From Nitrospira sp. CG24E (lineage in GTDB: Bacteria; Nitrospirota; Nitrospiria; Nitrospirales; Nitrospiraceae), in NCBI GenBank assembly GCA_002869895.2, contig NEWP02000027.1, positions 76,184 through 114,489 on the forward strand: a stretch of 38,306 nucleotides of DNA, in the 5' to 3' direction. A program made the position numbers and the translations under genes. The first letter of the stretch is position 1; each line of letters starts with the position of its first letter. Positions 18,511 through 26,268 of this stretch are shown one piece after another. Below the pieces are notes generated by a model. The model worked only from the letters and a program-made list of their open reading frames with translations. It did not search any database and had not been told where the DNA came from.

Positions 18511-19959
18511 TTACGCCTGAGCCGTTCGGGTTTTGAGTGCGTCCAGCCGTTTCTTTTCCAGACTCACATGCAGAGATTTTTCCTGGGTGACCGTGACCGC
18601 CCTTGGTGCCTGGCCCTTGGCCTTTTTGACCCATTTCCGTCTCGTGTAGATGACATCGCCTTTACCGCTCTTCTTCAAATCGCTATAGAGCAGCGCCAGC
18701 GTGGCGGCATCTCGTATTGTTTCGAGCGGCGGATCGCTTCCTTTCTCCAGGCGCACCACGACGTGTGAGCCGGGCGTACCACGGGCATGCAGCCAGAGGT
18801 CGTCGCTCTTGGCGAGTCCGAACGTCAGCTCGTCGTTCTCGCGCGCGTTTCTTCCGACATAAATTGCCAGACCGTCCGATGAGGTGAAGCGGCGGAACGG
18901 ACCTTGATGCTGCCCCGGACGTTCCTTCTCTCTACCTATCCGTGAAAGGGCTCTTGTCCGTGCGATTGGATGGGGTTTGTCGGGCATTTGCCAGGTTCCC
19001 TGTTCGATGGCGGTTAATTCTCCCTGCAGGGCCTCCAGTTCCTTCTGCCCTTCTTCGATGCGTGGGCGCAACTCTCTCTCCGCGGCCAGGTGCTTCCGAT
19101 GTTTTCGGAAGTAGTCGTCCATATTGCCCTGGGGAGTTTTGGCTTGGTCGAGTGGGATGGTTAGGCCGGGAAGCTCTTCATCGAAGTAGTCCACCAGCGT
19201 AACGTCGGTCTGGCCTTTGCGGATGGTCCCTAGATTTGCCTTGATGAGTTCCCCGTATCGCGCGTAGTTCTTGTACTTCTCCGCCTTTGCGAGGTCTTCG
19301 TGCCAGGCAGCTATGCGGCGGCGGAGCTTCTTGATGGATTTCCTCAATACCCCTGCTCGGGAATTCCGAAGGGTCTCGACGCTGGAAGCGGCTTCTGTCC
19401 TTCGGTAGTGGCGCTCGATGGCAGCCGATAGAGGGAATGGGGATTCTGGATTATCCAGATTGAATCGAACGTGGTCGGTGAGATCTTCCTCTCGTTGTGG
19501 GCGAGTAGGAGGAACGTAGAGTTGCCCCAGACGATCTTTCATCCGGTTCAGGTCTCGTCGGATAAGCCCCGCCCCATCGAGCAGAAGGAGATTGGCGGTC
19601 TTCCCTGTCAGTTCTATAACCAACCGGCAGGGGCCTTCCTTGCCGCTCAATGTGAGATGAACCATCCGATCTCCTGGAATCTGTTCAATCCGGTCGATGT
19701 GCGCCCCTTGCAGATGGGCGCGGAGAAATTGACAGAAAGGCGGGGGTGTCGGTGGATTCTGCAAGGCTGAAGTGGTGAAGTGCAGTCTGGTGGATTCATG
19801 GTGGCATGAGATAAGCAGCCGGTGGGTCCGTCCCGGCGCGCGAATCTCCAGCACAATCGTCCGATCCGTAGGCTGGTAAATCTTTTGAATCCAACCTCCG
19901 GCTAAGGCTGGAGCGATTTCACTTGTCACCTTCATAATTTCTGACGCAGTGAGTGCCAC
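18511..19959 (-). CDS. NFACT family protein (RqcH-like, ribosome quality control)
   Basis: 482 residues starting at GTG 19959 with AGGCAA upstream. The NFACT-N domain (MALTASEIMKVTSEIAPALA, then WIQKIYQPTDRTIVLEIR) is followed by a helical coiled-coil middle (about 180-330) and an NFACT-R/DUF814 domain with SSDGLAIYVGRNARENDELT, DDLWLHARGTPGSHVV and KGDVIYTRRKWVKKAKG. The family binds stalled 50S-peptidyl-tRNA complexes, and bacterial RqcH adds alanine tails with tRNA-Ala. It is somewhat shorter than Bacillus RqcH. Older names such as fibronectin-binding protein are misleading here. Confidence 0.9.
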   Translation of the reverse strand: MALTASEIMKVTSEIAPALAGGWIQKIYQPTDRTIVLEIRAPGRTHRLLISCHHESTRLHFTTSALQNPPTPPPFCQFLRAHLQGAHIDRIEQIPGDRMVHLTLSGKEGPCRLVIELTGKTANLLLLDGAGLIRRDLNRMKDRLGQLYVPPTRPQREEDLTDHVRFNLDNPESPFPLSAAIERHYRRTEAASSVETLRNSRAGVLRKSIKKLRRRIAAWHEDLAKAEKYKNYARYGELIKANLGTIRKGQTDVTLVDYFDEELPGLTIPLDQAKTPQGNMDDYFRKHRKHLAAERELRPRIEEGQKELEALQGELTAIEQGTWQMPDKPHPIARTRALSRIGREKERPGQHQGPFRRFTSSDGLAIYVGRNARENDELTFGLAKSDDLWLHARGTPGSHVVVRLEKGSDPPLETIRDAATLALLYSDLKKSGKGDVIYTRRKWVKKAKGQAPRAVTVTQEKSLHVSLEKKRLDALKTRTAQA

Positions 19960-20284
19960 AATTTGCCTAGATCGACCGTTGTATTTGAAGAATCCAGCGT
20001 TGATGTACCATGAAGGAGGAAACTTGCCGTTCAGGCCATCGGCTGGTTTGGCTTCCGGATCGGATCATTTTTGCCGCATGAGACCAAGGTGTCGCAGGTA
20101 GAAGCGGTTCAGACCGGATTCGATCCGACTCCACTCTACGATTCACCGCTAAAACACGCAAGCAGTTGTCATCAGCATCGTGGCACCGCGATTGCTACAT
20201 GATGCGGGTAAACGGCTGGCTATACGTCTGCTAAGCTTGGAAGGGGAATGGGCGTGGTTCTAGCCTGAACAGGAGGAGGACTCC
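19960..20284. other. Divergent intergenic region, no gene recognised
   Basis: Separates the minus-strand NFACT gene from the plus-strand zinc-ribbon gene and must hold both promoters. Short frames exist, such as one after AGGAGG at about 20012, but none has a convincing start and family match. No repeat-family member was seen. Confidence 0.4.
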
Positions 20285-20500
20285 ATGCAGTGCACGAAGT
20301 GCAATGGTTTCATGGTTGCCGACAACCTGATCGACATGATGGAGAGCAGTATTCCGATGTGGATGAAGGGGTGGCGATGTGTATCCTGCGGGAACATTGT
20401 CGATCCGCTCATCCAGAAGCATCGGATGATCCAACAGGCGGGAGCCTCACGGCTACTTGAGACAAAAACCGCTGTGCCGCGACTCCGCCGCGTCGCGTAA
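20285..20500 (+). CDS. Small zinc-ribbon protein (71 aa)
   Basis: A strong ribosome binding site (AGGAGGAGG) precedes the ATG. Two CxxC knuckles, CTKC at residues 3-6 and CVSCG near residue 38, are spaced to hold one zinc ion. Between them lies a Met-rich amphipathic segment (MMESSIPMWMKGW). The tail is basic. Function unknown. Proteins of this shape act as small nucleic-acid or protein adaptors. Confidence 0.75.
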   Translation: MQCTKCNGFMVADNLIDMMESSIPMWMKGWRCVSCGNIVDPLIQKHRMIQQAGASRLLETKTAVPRLRRVA

Positions 20501-20638
20501 CGCAGTGTTCATCTAAAGGATCGGTGCCGGCCGTCCAGGCAATGTCGAGGGGTACCGATTGCTTAGGATACGTTCAACCTCCGGTCCATAGAATCTCTGT
20601 CCCGCACGCAGCATCTGCTGTCGTATTGATACTCCTTC

Positions 20639-20827
20639 CTAGGAGCCTGTCCGACATTGACCGTTCTACTGCGGCAAACGATGCGCAACCATCTGCGTCG
20701 TTCTCGGCCCCAAAAAATCCTCAACGTATTCTCTCGAATACGCCTCCGGTTTTTTCAGGCCTTGCGCCGCTCATCTGGCCGTACCTCCTTTGCCTCGTCA
20801 CGAAGGCCATGTCGGACAGGCTCCTAG
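20639..20827. repeat. Palindromic intergenic element, copy 3 (189 bp)
   Basis: Perfect 19-bp terminal inverted repeats: CTAGGAGCCTGTCCGACAT at 20639-20657 and its complement at 20809-20827. The core has CCTCAACGTA, a perfect 7-bp central stem (CGTATTC...GAATACG) and TACGCCTCCGG. The CCTCAACG...TACGCCT core is 27 bases long here and in copy 1. It sits in a 600-base gene-free stretch (20501-21100), the rest of which shows nothing recognisable. Confidence 0.8.
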
Positions 20828-21100
20828 CCCGGACGATTCATGAGCGTTTGCTGAGTGGTCCGGGCTTCTTGCCTGCGAAGTTTCTCTCGTTCGGCACCCG
20901 CGCCGGCATTCATGAATAATTCTGGCTGGTTTTCGGCGTTCCATCTTGTTCGTGGCGCTGTATGTATTTAACCCTCCATCGATGGGATTGGGTAGCGGCT
21001 ATTCCCGTCAGTCTGTCGAGAACCGTAAATAACTCGACAGGTTGGAACTCGTGTGTAAGCCTTTCTGCAGCAGGCATTTCTCTTGCTGAAAGGTCCCTGT

Positions 21101-21907
21101 ATGAAATTCGATTCGAGGACAGAAAGCCTAGATCTGCCGGCAGCCGGAGCCGGCAATCGATGTAATTGGACGCGTGTCTTGAGTCTGAGCCTGGTTGTGG
21201 CAGGATCTTTGTTGCTGCAAGGTTGTCTCGCCGGGGCCTGGGTAGCACTGGTAGCGGCAGATACCATGAGAGATAGCAATGGAACCGTCGGGTCGTTCGA
21301 AGAATTTCGGGTGGGACAAGTGGCAGTGAATGCAGAGACGAGCGGCCATGTGAGCTTCGGGCAGTTTGAGAAATCTTGGGTGGCGAAGCGGGACCAATCG
21401 GGTGATGCGGTTTTCAATTCCAAGGTGACGAGTGTTGCGGTTCTCCCGGTTGAGGGCGACCCTGAAATGGGTGTGCGGCTTGCGACTTTGTTGCAACAGG
21501 AAACTGCATTGCGCGTCGAATCGCCTCCGACCGCCTCGGCAGGAGGTACGGTTGCCGATCTCCGTTCGGGAAACGCTGATGATGCAGACCGCAGTATCCT
21601 GGCCAAAGAAGTCACGCGGGACTTGGATGTCGATACCATTCTCGTCAGCCGAATAGCCGAATCACCCTCTCATCCGAGCGACTGGGGGCTGAAAGCAGAG
21701 GGTTCACGACGCCTCTATCTGTATCTGCTCAATCGCGAGGGGGATCTGCTCTGGAAGGATGAACTGCCTTTCGTGCTGGCAAAAGGCCCTACGCCCCCGC
21801 AGAGCAGGTCTGTACAGACCGAGTTTACCCATCATGTGATGCAGCATGTTAAAGTGTTGCACCTTGATGAGCTCGGCTATCTGCCGAACAAGGAGAAGCG
21901 GAGATAG
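21101..21907 (+). CDS. Lipoprotein, function unknown
   Basis: The ATG at 21101 is chosen over the frame start at 21083 because AAAGG lies eight bases upstream. The 268-residue product has an unusually long N-region, then a hydrophobic segment ending in the lipobox SLLLQGC (about residue 41). The mature part includes SKVTSVAVLPVEGDPEMGVR and VDTILVSRIAES, reminiscent of outer-membrane lipoproteins that build a multimeric envelope base (LpoB/CsgG-like GNA1162 fold), but this is only a resemblance. It ends near the start of the HExxH enzyme gene, about 270 bases downstream on the same strand. Confidence 0.65.
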   Translation: MKFDSRTESLDLPAAGAGNRCNWTRVLSLSLVVAGSLLLQGCLAGAWVALVAADTMRDSNGTVGSFEEFRVGQVAVNAETSGHVSFGQFEKSWVAKRDQSGDAVFNSKVTSVAVLPVEGDPEMGVRLATLLQQETALRVESPPTASAGGTVADLRSGNADDADRSILAKEVTRDLDVDTILVSRIAESPSHPSDWGLKAEGSRRLYLYLLNREGDLLWKDELPFVLAKGPTPPQSRSVQTEFTHHVMQHVKVLHLDELGYLPNKEKRR

Positions 21908-22003
21908 ACCAATCGTCCATCTGCAACATTGACGCCTATCGAGTGACCTTTGTTAAGAGTCCGCCACACAATGCAACAGGTCAAAGAACCGTATCTTCAT
22001 TCG

Positions 22004-22031
22004 CTTTCAGCCTTCAGCCTCGAACCTCCAG
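22004..22031. repeat. Short array of 7-bp units (CCTTCAG-like), single orientation
   Basis: Four adjacent heptamers (CTTTCAG, CCTTCAG, CCTCGAA, CCTCCAG) lie downstream of the lipoprotein stop. No inverted partner arm was found nearby. It resembles the other periodic arrays of this window in unit length and position. Confidence 0.45.
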
Positions 22032-22173
22032 CATTCTTTGCCCCGTGACGTCACTCCCAGCCTGTTTCAGGATCTCTTGCCTGCAGAGTTTCTCCGCACC
22101 CTGACAGGCTATATTGCAGCGCGCAGGCTTCTCCGGTAGAGTCCGCTGTCTGTATCTCGGAGCCTGTGTCCCC

Positions 22174-23739
22174 ATGCCGTTACTCGATCTGCCCTTGCTC
22201 ACTCGCCTTCAGGAAGAGTTTCGCCTGTCGATGAAGCGTCTGTTGGACGACCTCTGTCTGGATTTGGAAAGCCAATATGCAGACGTTGCGAAATCCTTGT
22301 CGTTGCCCGTCGGATATTTCCGGTTTCTGAGGCAAGCGCTCGAACGGGATGCCTATAACCACTGGAAAGTCGTCGGCTGGATCGAAGCGCTGAACGATCT
22401 TGTCTACTTCATCGATCTGCTGCAACAGACTCGGGGAGAGCAGAATCTTCGTGAGTTTGCGGCGCAGTTGTTTGTCGAGTGCCAGGAGAAGTTCTTCGAA
22501 AACAGTTATCTGGACGATCTATTCCCGCGCGGAGTCCCGCAGACCTCTGGACTCGAACGGCGACTGCATGGACTCTGCAGAAGACTGACTCAGGAGCTGC
22601 TTCAGGAATTGCTTTGTCTTGTGCCGGGACTTCCGATGCAGTGGTGCGCCTCCCGCAAGATTTCGTCCTGGACCGTACAGGCACATCTCGGCCACAACGT
22701 CGAGCGGGGAGAAATATCGGGAACGATGACTATGGGGATGGCGGGCGATGTCTACGAGGCTCCTCCATCGATAAAGAGAGCCATCAGGCAATCGTCCGGC
22801 CAGGCGACCATTCTCATCCAGCCTCACGAACTGTCTCTGAGGATTGGACGATTGGTGACGCCTCTCTGTACGATGCGAAGCAATCGGTTGCAATGGAGTT
22901 GGAAACATCTCCCGGCAGTTGTGGCAGCGGAGACTTCATCTGGAGCCGTCACAGTCGGGCCTTCGCTCGTCTATGGGAAGGATCGCCAACCTCGCAGGGT
23001 GGTCCCTACCTCAGCTGATCAGGTCTCGCGAATCGGGCGGACATGGACAATCATACGAGAGGTCTGGCCGGAAGGACAGGAGATCCTCGCGCTCTTGACC
23101 GCTCGGATTATCCCGCTCAAGGCCAAGGGCGTCGTCAGTTTCAGCTATCGCCACCGTCCGGGACTATCCTTTATTAATTGCTTCGACCGGGACGATCTCG
23201 ATCTGATCGATGATTTGATTCACGAGAATAGCCATCACCATCTCAATCTTCTGTTGCGGAAACAGATTCTCTTTCACGGAGATCGCAACCAGCAAATTTT
23301 CTATTCTCCCTGGCGCAGAAGTCTGCGTCCGCTCAGAGGTATTTTGCACGCGGCATTTACGTTCACGGTGGGGGCGATGCTTTTTGAGCGGTTATCGACC
23401 TGGGCGTCTGGACCCGGCGGATCCGCCCGGTGGAAGCGAGCGGGGCTGACCTCCCGCGATCTTCAGCGAGCCCGCTTTCGCTGTCTTGAGGAGGTGGAAT
23501 CCGTCCGCTATTCGATCCAGGATTTGGAGTATGCCGGCTGGCATCTCAAGTGGCTCACCGGCTCAGGCCAACGGCTGTTCAAACAGTTGGTTGAATCGGT
23601 CGAGCAAGTCGAGCGCAACATCGCGCCTCACAGAAAGGCCGTCCTTGCCTCCGCATTCGGGCCGGCCCTCCGCCGCCACATGAAGGAACTCCAGCAAGCT
23701 CGCCAGGCCTATGGACCGGTGCGCTTGGGGACCGTATGA
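22174..23739 (+). CDS. aKG-HExxH-type peptide beta-hydroxylase-like protein
   Basis: 521 residues from ATG 22174. The frame is open from TTG 22114, but the ATG gives a natural helical N-terminus. The diagnostic block is residues 345-400: DLIHENSHHHLNLLLR carries HExxH (H350, H354), then FYSPWRRSLRP (SPW at 378-380), then LRGILHAAFTF with H392. This HExxH ... SPWR..RP..G.LH layout is that of the family NCBI names aKG-HExxH-type peptide beta-hydroxylase (formerly HEXXH motif putative peptide modification proteins), which act on ribosomal peptides. H350, H354 and H392 are the probable iron ligands (inference). The N-terminal half is a helical domain of unknown role. No precursor peptide, leader peptidase or exporter is adjacent, so the substrate is unknown. 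Confidence 0.7.
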   Translation: MPLLDLPLLTRLQEEFRLSMKRLLDDLCLDLESQYADVAKSLSLPVGYFRFLRQALERDAYNHWKVVGWIEALNDLVYFIDLLQQTRGEQNLREFAAQLFVECQEKFFENSYLDDLFPRGVPQTSGLERRLHGLCRRLTQELLQELLCLVPGLPMQWCASRKISSWTVQAHLGHNVERGEISGTMTMGMAGDVYEAPPSIKRAIRQSSGQATILIQPHELSLRIGRLVTPLCTMRSNRLQWSWKHLPAVVAAETSSGAVTVGPSLVYGKDRQPRRVVPTSADQVSRIGRTWTIIREVWPEGQEILALLTARIIPLKAKGVVSFSYRHRPGLSFINCFDRDDLDLIDDLIHENSHHHLNLLLRKQILFHGDRNQQIFYSPWRRSLRPLRGILHAAFTFTVGAMLFERLSTWASGPGGSARWKRAGLTSRDLQRARFRCLEEVESVRYSIQDLEYAGWHLKWLTGSGQRLFKQLVESVEQVERNIAPHRKAVLASAFGPALRRHMKELQQARQAYGPVRLGTV

Positions 23740-23809
23740 GAGCACCCTCCTAAGGTGGGATACCGCTAGCCTGCGTACCTCGGTACAATCCAACCTCACG
23801 GAGGCTGTG

Positions 23810-24190
23810 ATGGCGCCACCTCATTATGCTCGGACCTATCACCGGTTCCCGCTCCGCTATCCCGTCATTTTCGGAGGGGCTCCGTTTGTCGGCGAAGGTA
23901 TCCTGAACAACCTGTCGTTGATGGGCTGCTCCATCCTGTGCGATAGAGAAGTCCTCTGCGGCAGCGCGGTGCGGGTAAGTGTCCTGCTCCCAAATCAGAC
24001 GCAGGCACTGTCGATCGAACTCGGCACGGTTAAATGGGTTCAGGGCGAAGAATTCGGAGTGGAGTTTTTTCGCCTGCCGCTTGAGGCGAGGAAACGTCTT
24101 AATACGACTCTCCGCGTTGAACTCATCAACCTGCTGAAGGCCCGTGCGGTCACAAACGAAGTGCCGGAATTGCTCAATCGGGTGAGCTAG
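23810..24190 (+). CDS. PilZ domain protein
   Basis: ATG 23810 has GGAGG six bases upstream, giving 126 residues. The frame is open further upstream, but that part lies outside the domain. The PilZ motifs are RxxxR in YHRFPLRYPV and NxSxxG in LNNLSLMGCSI, followed by GEEFGVEFFRLP. It is expected to bind cyclic di-GMP. It is clearly a paralogue of the PilZ protein at 17382 in layout (short single domain, GVEF strand). It starts 70 bases after the HExxH enzyme gene on the same strand. Confidence 0.87.
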   Translation: MAPPHYARTYHRFPLRYPVIFGGAPFVGEGILNNLSLMGCSILCDREVLCGSAVRVSVLLPNQTQALSIELGTVKWVQGEEFGVEFFRLPLEARKRLNTTLRVELINLLKARAVTNEVPELLNRVS

Positions 24191-24251
24191 GCGTTAGGTC
24201 GTGCGTTTAGGCATCCCGCCGCAATCCCCACAACAGCCATTTGGTTCGCGG

Positions 24252-24926
24252 TTATTTCACATGCTGCAACTGGAGATCGTCGAAGTAGGTGACGGCGTCC
24301 GACTTGGTCCATAGTCCAATCGTCCCTTCACGGAACGTCTTGTCACAGAGATCGAAGACTTGCTTGTCGTCATAGAAGATGTCGATCTGACACCCGCGAT
24401 GCATAACGCGTAAGGTGTGCCACTCTCTCAAGTTGATCGTCTGATTGAAGCTTTGTAAAAGGCGTCGCACGCCTCTTACGACCCGATACACTCGTATATT
24501 TTGTTCCAGCGGGTTAGCTCGTGCCAGATAGTAATTGCGATCGTCGGACGCCCGCCAGATCAGACCACCACCCATGTCTGCCTGTCCCTGAATCGGTAAG
24601 AACGAAACTTCAAGAGTGAGCTCAGAGGCGATGACCTCCTTGATCAGCAGCACTTTGTAGGCATGTTCCGCTCCCTTGGCCATGAGCTGGGCGAGCACAT
24701 GTGGGGGACTCTTGGCTCGATCAGTCGTGAGGACTTGCCAATCGCCTGCCGGCCTTCCATCAAACAAAGTTCCAATTGATAACCCGCTGGGAAGGGTGCC
24801 AGGCTGCTCACGATCGAAGTTCCACACGAGCGCAGAAGACGCAGTCTCTGCCTGCGTTGCCACGGTTCCGAATCCCGTGGAAATCGCGACCAGCACAGTG
24901 AGAAAGGCTTTGGCCAACACCTTCAT
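24252..24926 (-). CDS. Secreted protein with a concanavalin-like (DUF1080-type) domain
   Basis: 224 residues from ATG 24926, which overlaps the stop of the upstream gene as ATGA and has GGAG six bases before it. The signal peptide is about residues 1-26 (VLAKAFLTVLVAISTGFGTV). The mature part has LVWNFDREQPGTLPSGL, GGGLIWRASDDRNYYLARAN, REWHTLRVMHRGCQIDIFYD and GTIGLWTKSDAVTYFDDLQL. This is the jelly-roll pattern of DUF1080/3-keto-disaccharide hydrolase-like and LamG-type domains. Catalytic activity cannot be claimed. Translational coupling to the next gene upstream suggests joint function in the periplasm. Confidence 0.7.
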   Translation of the reverse strand: MKVLAKAFLTVLVAISTGFGTVATQAETASSALVWNFDREQPGTLPSGLSIGTLFDGRPAGDWQVLTTDRAKSPPHVLAQLMAKGAEHAYKVLLIKEVIASELTLEVSFLPIQGQADMGGGLIWRASDDRNYYLARANPLEQNIRVYRVVRGVRRLLQSFNQTINLREWHTLRVMHRGCQIDIFYDDKQVFDLCDKTFREGTIGLWTKSDAVTYFDDLQLQHVK

Positions 24927-25675
24927 CGGGCGCTCCGCCACGTTACTTCGTCCCAGCAGAGATGGACAAAGGTTTCAAATGGCGGAAAGTTGTTCGTGTT
25001 TTGCTCCTTCGACCGGACCCAGAGATCGATTTCCATTCCGGCCGGATCGGTTTCCCCTCCAGGCAGGGTTCGCTTGACCGGATATCGAGCCTCGTGGGTC
25101 CTGGGATCGCGGGACCGTTCCATGACCATGAAATGGGCGTCGTAATCTTTGTGGAGTACCTCCTGGTTCTTGAACATCGTGGCAACGCCCCACCCCCCGA
25201 GATAGAGCCATGTTTTCGGATACAAGGGATCGCCGTTTCCGGAGTCACCGTGCTCATAGATTCTAGTCGCAATGCCTCCATCCTGGAACGGGGCCTTCGC
25301 GGCAAACCGGTCAAAGACGATCCGATAGCGGTCGCCACCCTCGACAAACTCGGCCACTACCTGGCCGCTGTTCGTAAGTTCGTTCACCTCGATGTCGATC
25401 GTCCCTTGCACCGGAGTCAGGCGCTTGCCGGCATAATCGAGGTGATCCCAGGGTGCGCGATCTTGCATGCTTCCGATCAGAGTCGTTCTCTGCCCGGAAA
25501 GGTGAAATTGCCCACTATAGTGTTGATGCTCCGTGGCCTTGAAGATGCGCGTACCTTCGTCCTCTTTCGGAGTGCCGAATTGCTCTATCGCAAGAGCGGG
25601 CAGATACAGGACACACAGGGACACAAGCGATAGGCTCAGGAGTTTCGCCGCCATTCGATCCCATCCCGTAGGCAT
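24923..25675 (-). CDS. Secreted protein of unknown function
   Basis: 250 residues from ATG 25675, chosen because AAAGGAG lies six bases upstream. The frame is open to 25726. A signal peptide with a hydrophobic core (LLSLSLVSLCVLYLPALA) ends near residue 30. The mature protein is rich in strands and aromatic residues (GTIDIEVNELTNSGQVVAEF, then EGGDRYRIVFDRFAAKAPF, then YPKTWLYLGGWGVATMF). No family was recognised with confidence. It is translationally coupled to the concanavalin-like protein by a four-base overlap, and the two are probably exported together. Confidence 0.65.
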   Translation of the reverse strand: MPTGWDRMAAKLLSLSLVSLCVLYLPALAIEQFGTPKEDEGTRIFKATEHQHYSGQFHLSGQRTTLIGSMQDRAPWDHLDYAGKRLTPVQGTIDIEVNELTNSGQVVAEFVEGGDRYRIVFDRFAAKAPFQDGGIATRIYEHGDSGNGDPLYPKTWLYLGGWGVATMFKNQEVLHKDYDAHFMVMERSRDPRTHEARYPVKRTLPGGETDPAGMEIDLWVRSKEQNTNNFPPFETFVHLCWDEVTWRSAR

Positions 25676-25696
25676 CGTGGTCTCCTTTGGTGAGAT

Positions 25697-25860
25697 AGTG
25701 CCCCTCATTGTAGCGCTGTACCGCATTGCGGTATAGGAGCCGTTCCCAGGGGGGCATAAAGCGTTTCGTCCACGGTGAGTCCGATCACCACGATGATGAG
25801 CATGGCCCCGCTTACTTGATCCAAGGCATTCAGGAGCAAGCTATTTACTGCCACCAGCAC
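25697..25860 (-). pseudogene. Decayed C-terminal fragment of an ABC transporter permease
   Basis: The minus strand encodes NSLLLNALDQVSGAMLIIVV and GLTVDETLYAP, then, after a one-base shift inside a run of six C (about 25748-25753), PWERLLYRNAVQRY. A last transmembrane helix followed by D-x-x-x-Y/F-x-P-x-E-R-x-x-x-R is the typical ending of NitT/TauT-type (nitrate, sulfonate) permeases. Nothing upstream on that strand continues the gene, so this is a remnant. Confidence 0.4.
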
Positions 25861-26232
25861 TAAAGGCTGATCAGCTTGGGTCGCTGATGGATGTAAGCAG
25901 GCTGGATGAAAAGAGGGGCGTCCGAGAATGGATTCCATCTCTGACGGTACTTCTTGATCTCCTCATCCATGGAAACTCAGTCGAAGCCCTAGGGGGATCA
26001 TTAAGTAAGAGAGCGAGGAAAAAGGAGAAAGGTTAAACAACGAGGAGTCATAAGGAAGGGGTCGCACAAACAAATATTAAATATTAGTTTATCGATCGGA
26101 ATTAAAATATATATGACAAGTTCATTCCTTGTTAGTTCAAAAGTTGACAAATATATAATATATTAAGGCTTAAATTGTTTATTCAGACGGACGATGCTTG
26201 CAGAGACGGTCATCTTCAGAGAGACATAATGC
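25861..26232. other. Gene-free, partly very AT-rich regulatory region
   Basis: No gene recognised. Positions 26070-26175 are strongly AT-rich against the GC-rich background and contain palindromes such as AATATTAAATATT (26074-26086) and AATATATAATATATT (26150-26164). A TTGACA box lies at 26144-26149. This region leads into the molybdate regulator and probably holds its control sites. Confidence 0.55.
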
Positions 26233-26262
26233 TTGACATAAACTTTGCATTATTGCTACACA
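26233..26262 (+). promoter_or_regulatory. Candidate promoter giving a leaderless mRNA for the molybdate-type regulator
   Basis: TTGACA (26233-26238) is followed after 18 bases by TACACA (26257-26262), preceded by TG at 26254-26255 as in extended -10 promoters. The start of transcription would fall at about 26268-26269, right at the ATG. No ribosome binding site exists upstream of this ATG. Confidence 0.45.
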
Positions 26263-26268
26263 GTCAAA

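Noticed and set aside
18431-18634. Separate small minus-strand gene at the 3' end of NFACT
   Set aside because: It overlaps the conserved NFACT-R coding region in another frame and has no family match.
21971-22048. 26-codon frame upstream of the HExxH enzyme as a RiPP precursor
   Set aside because: Part of it is encoded by the heptamer array, there is no ribosome binding site, and no leader/core pattern is evident. A second open stretch to about 22140 lacks a normal start codon.
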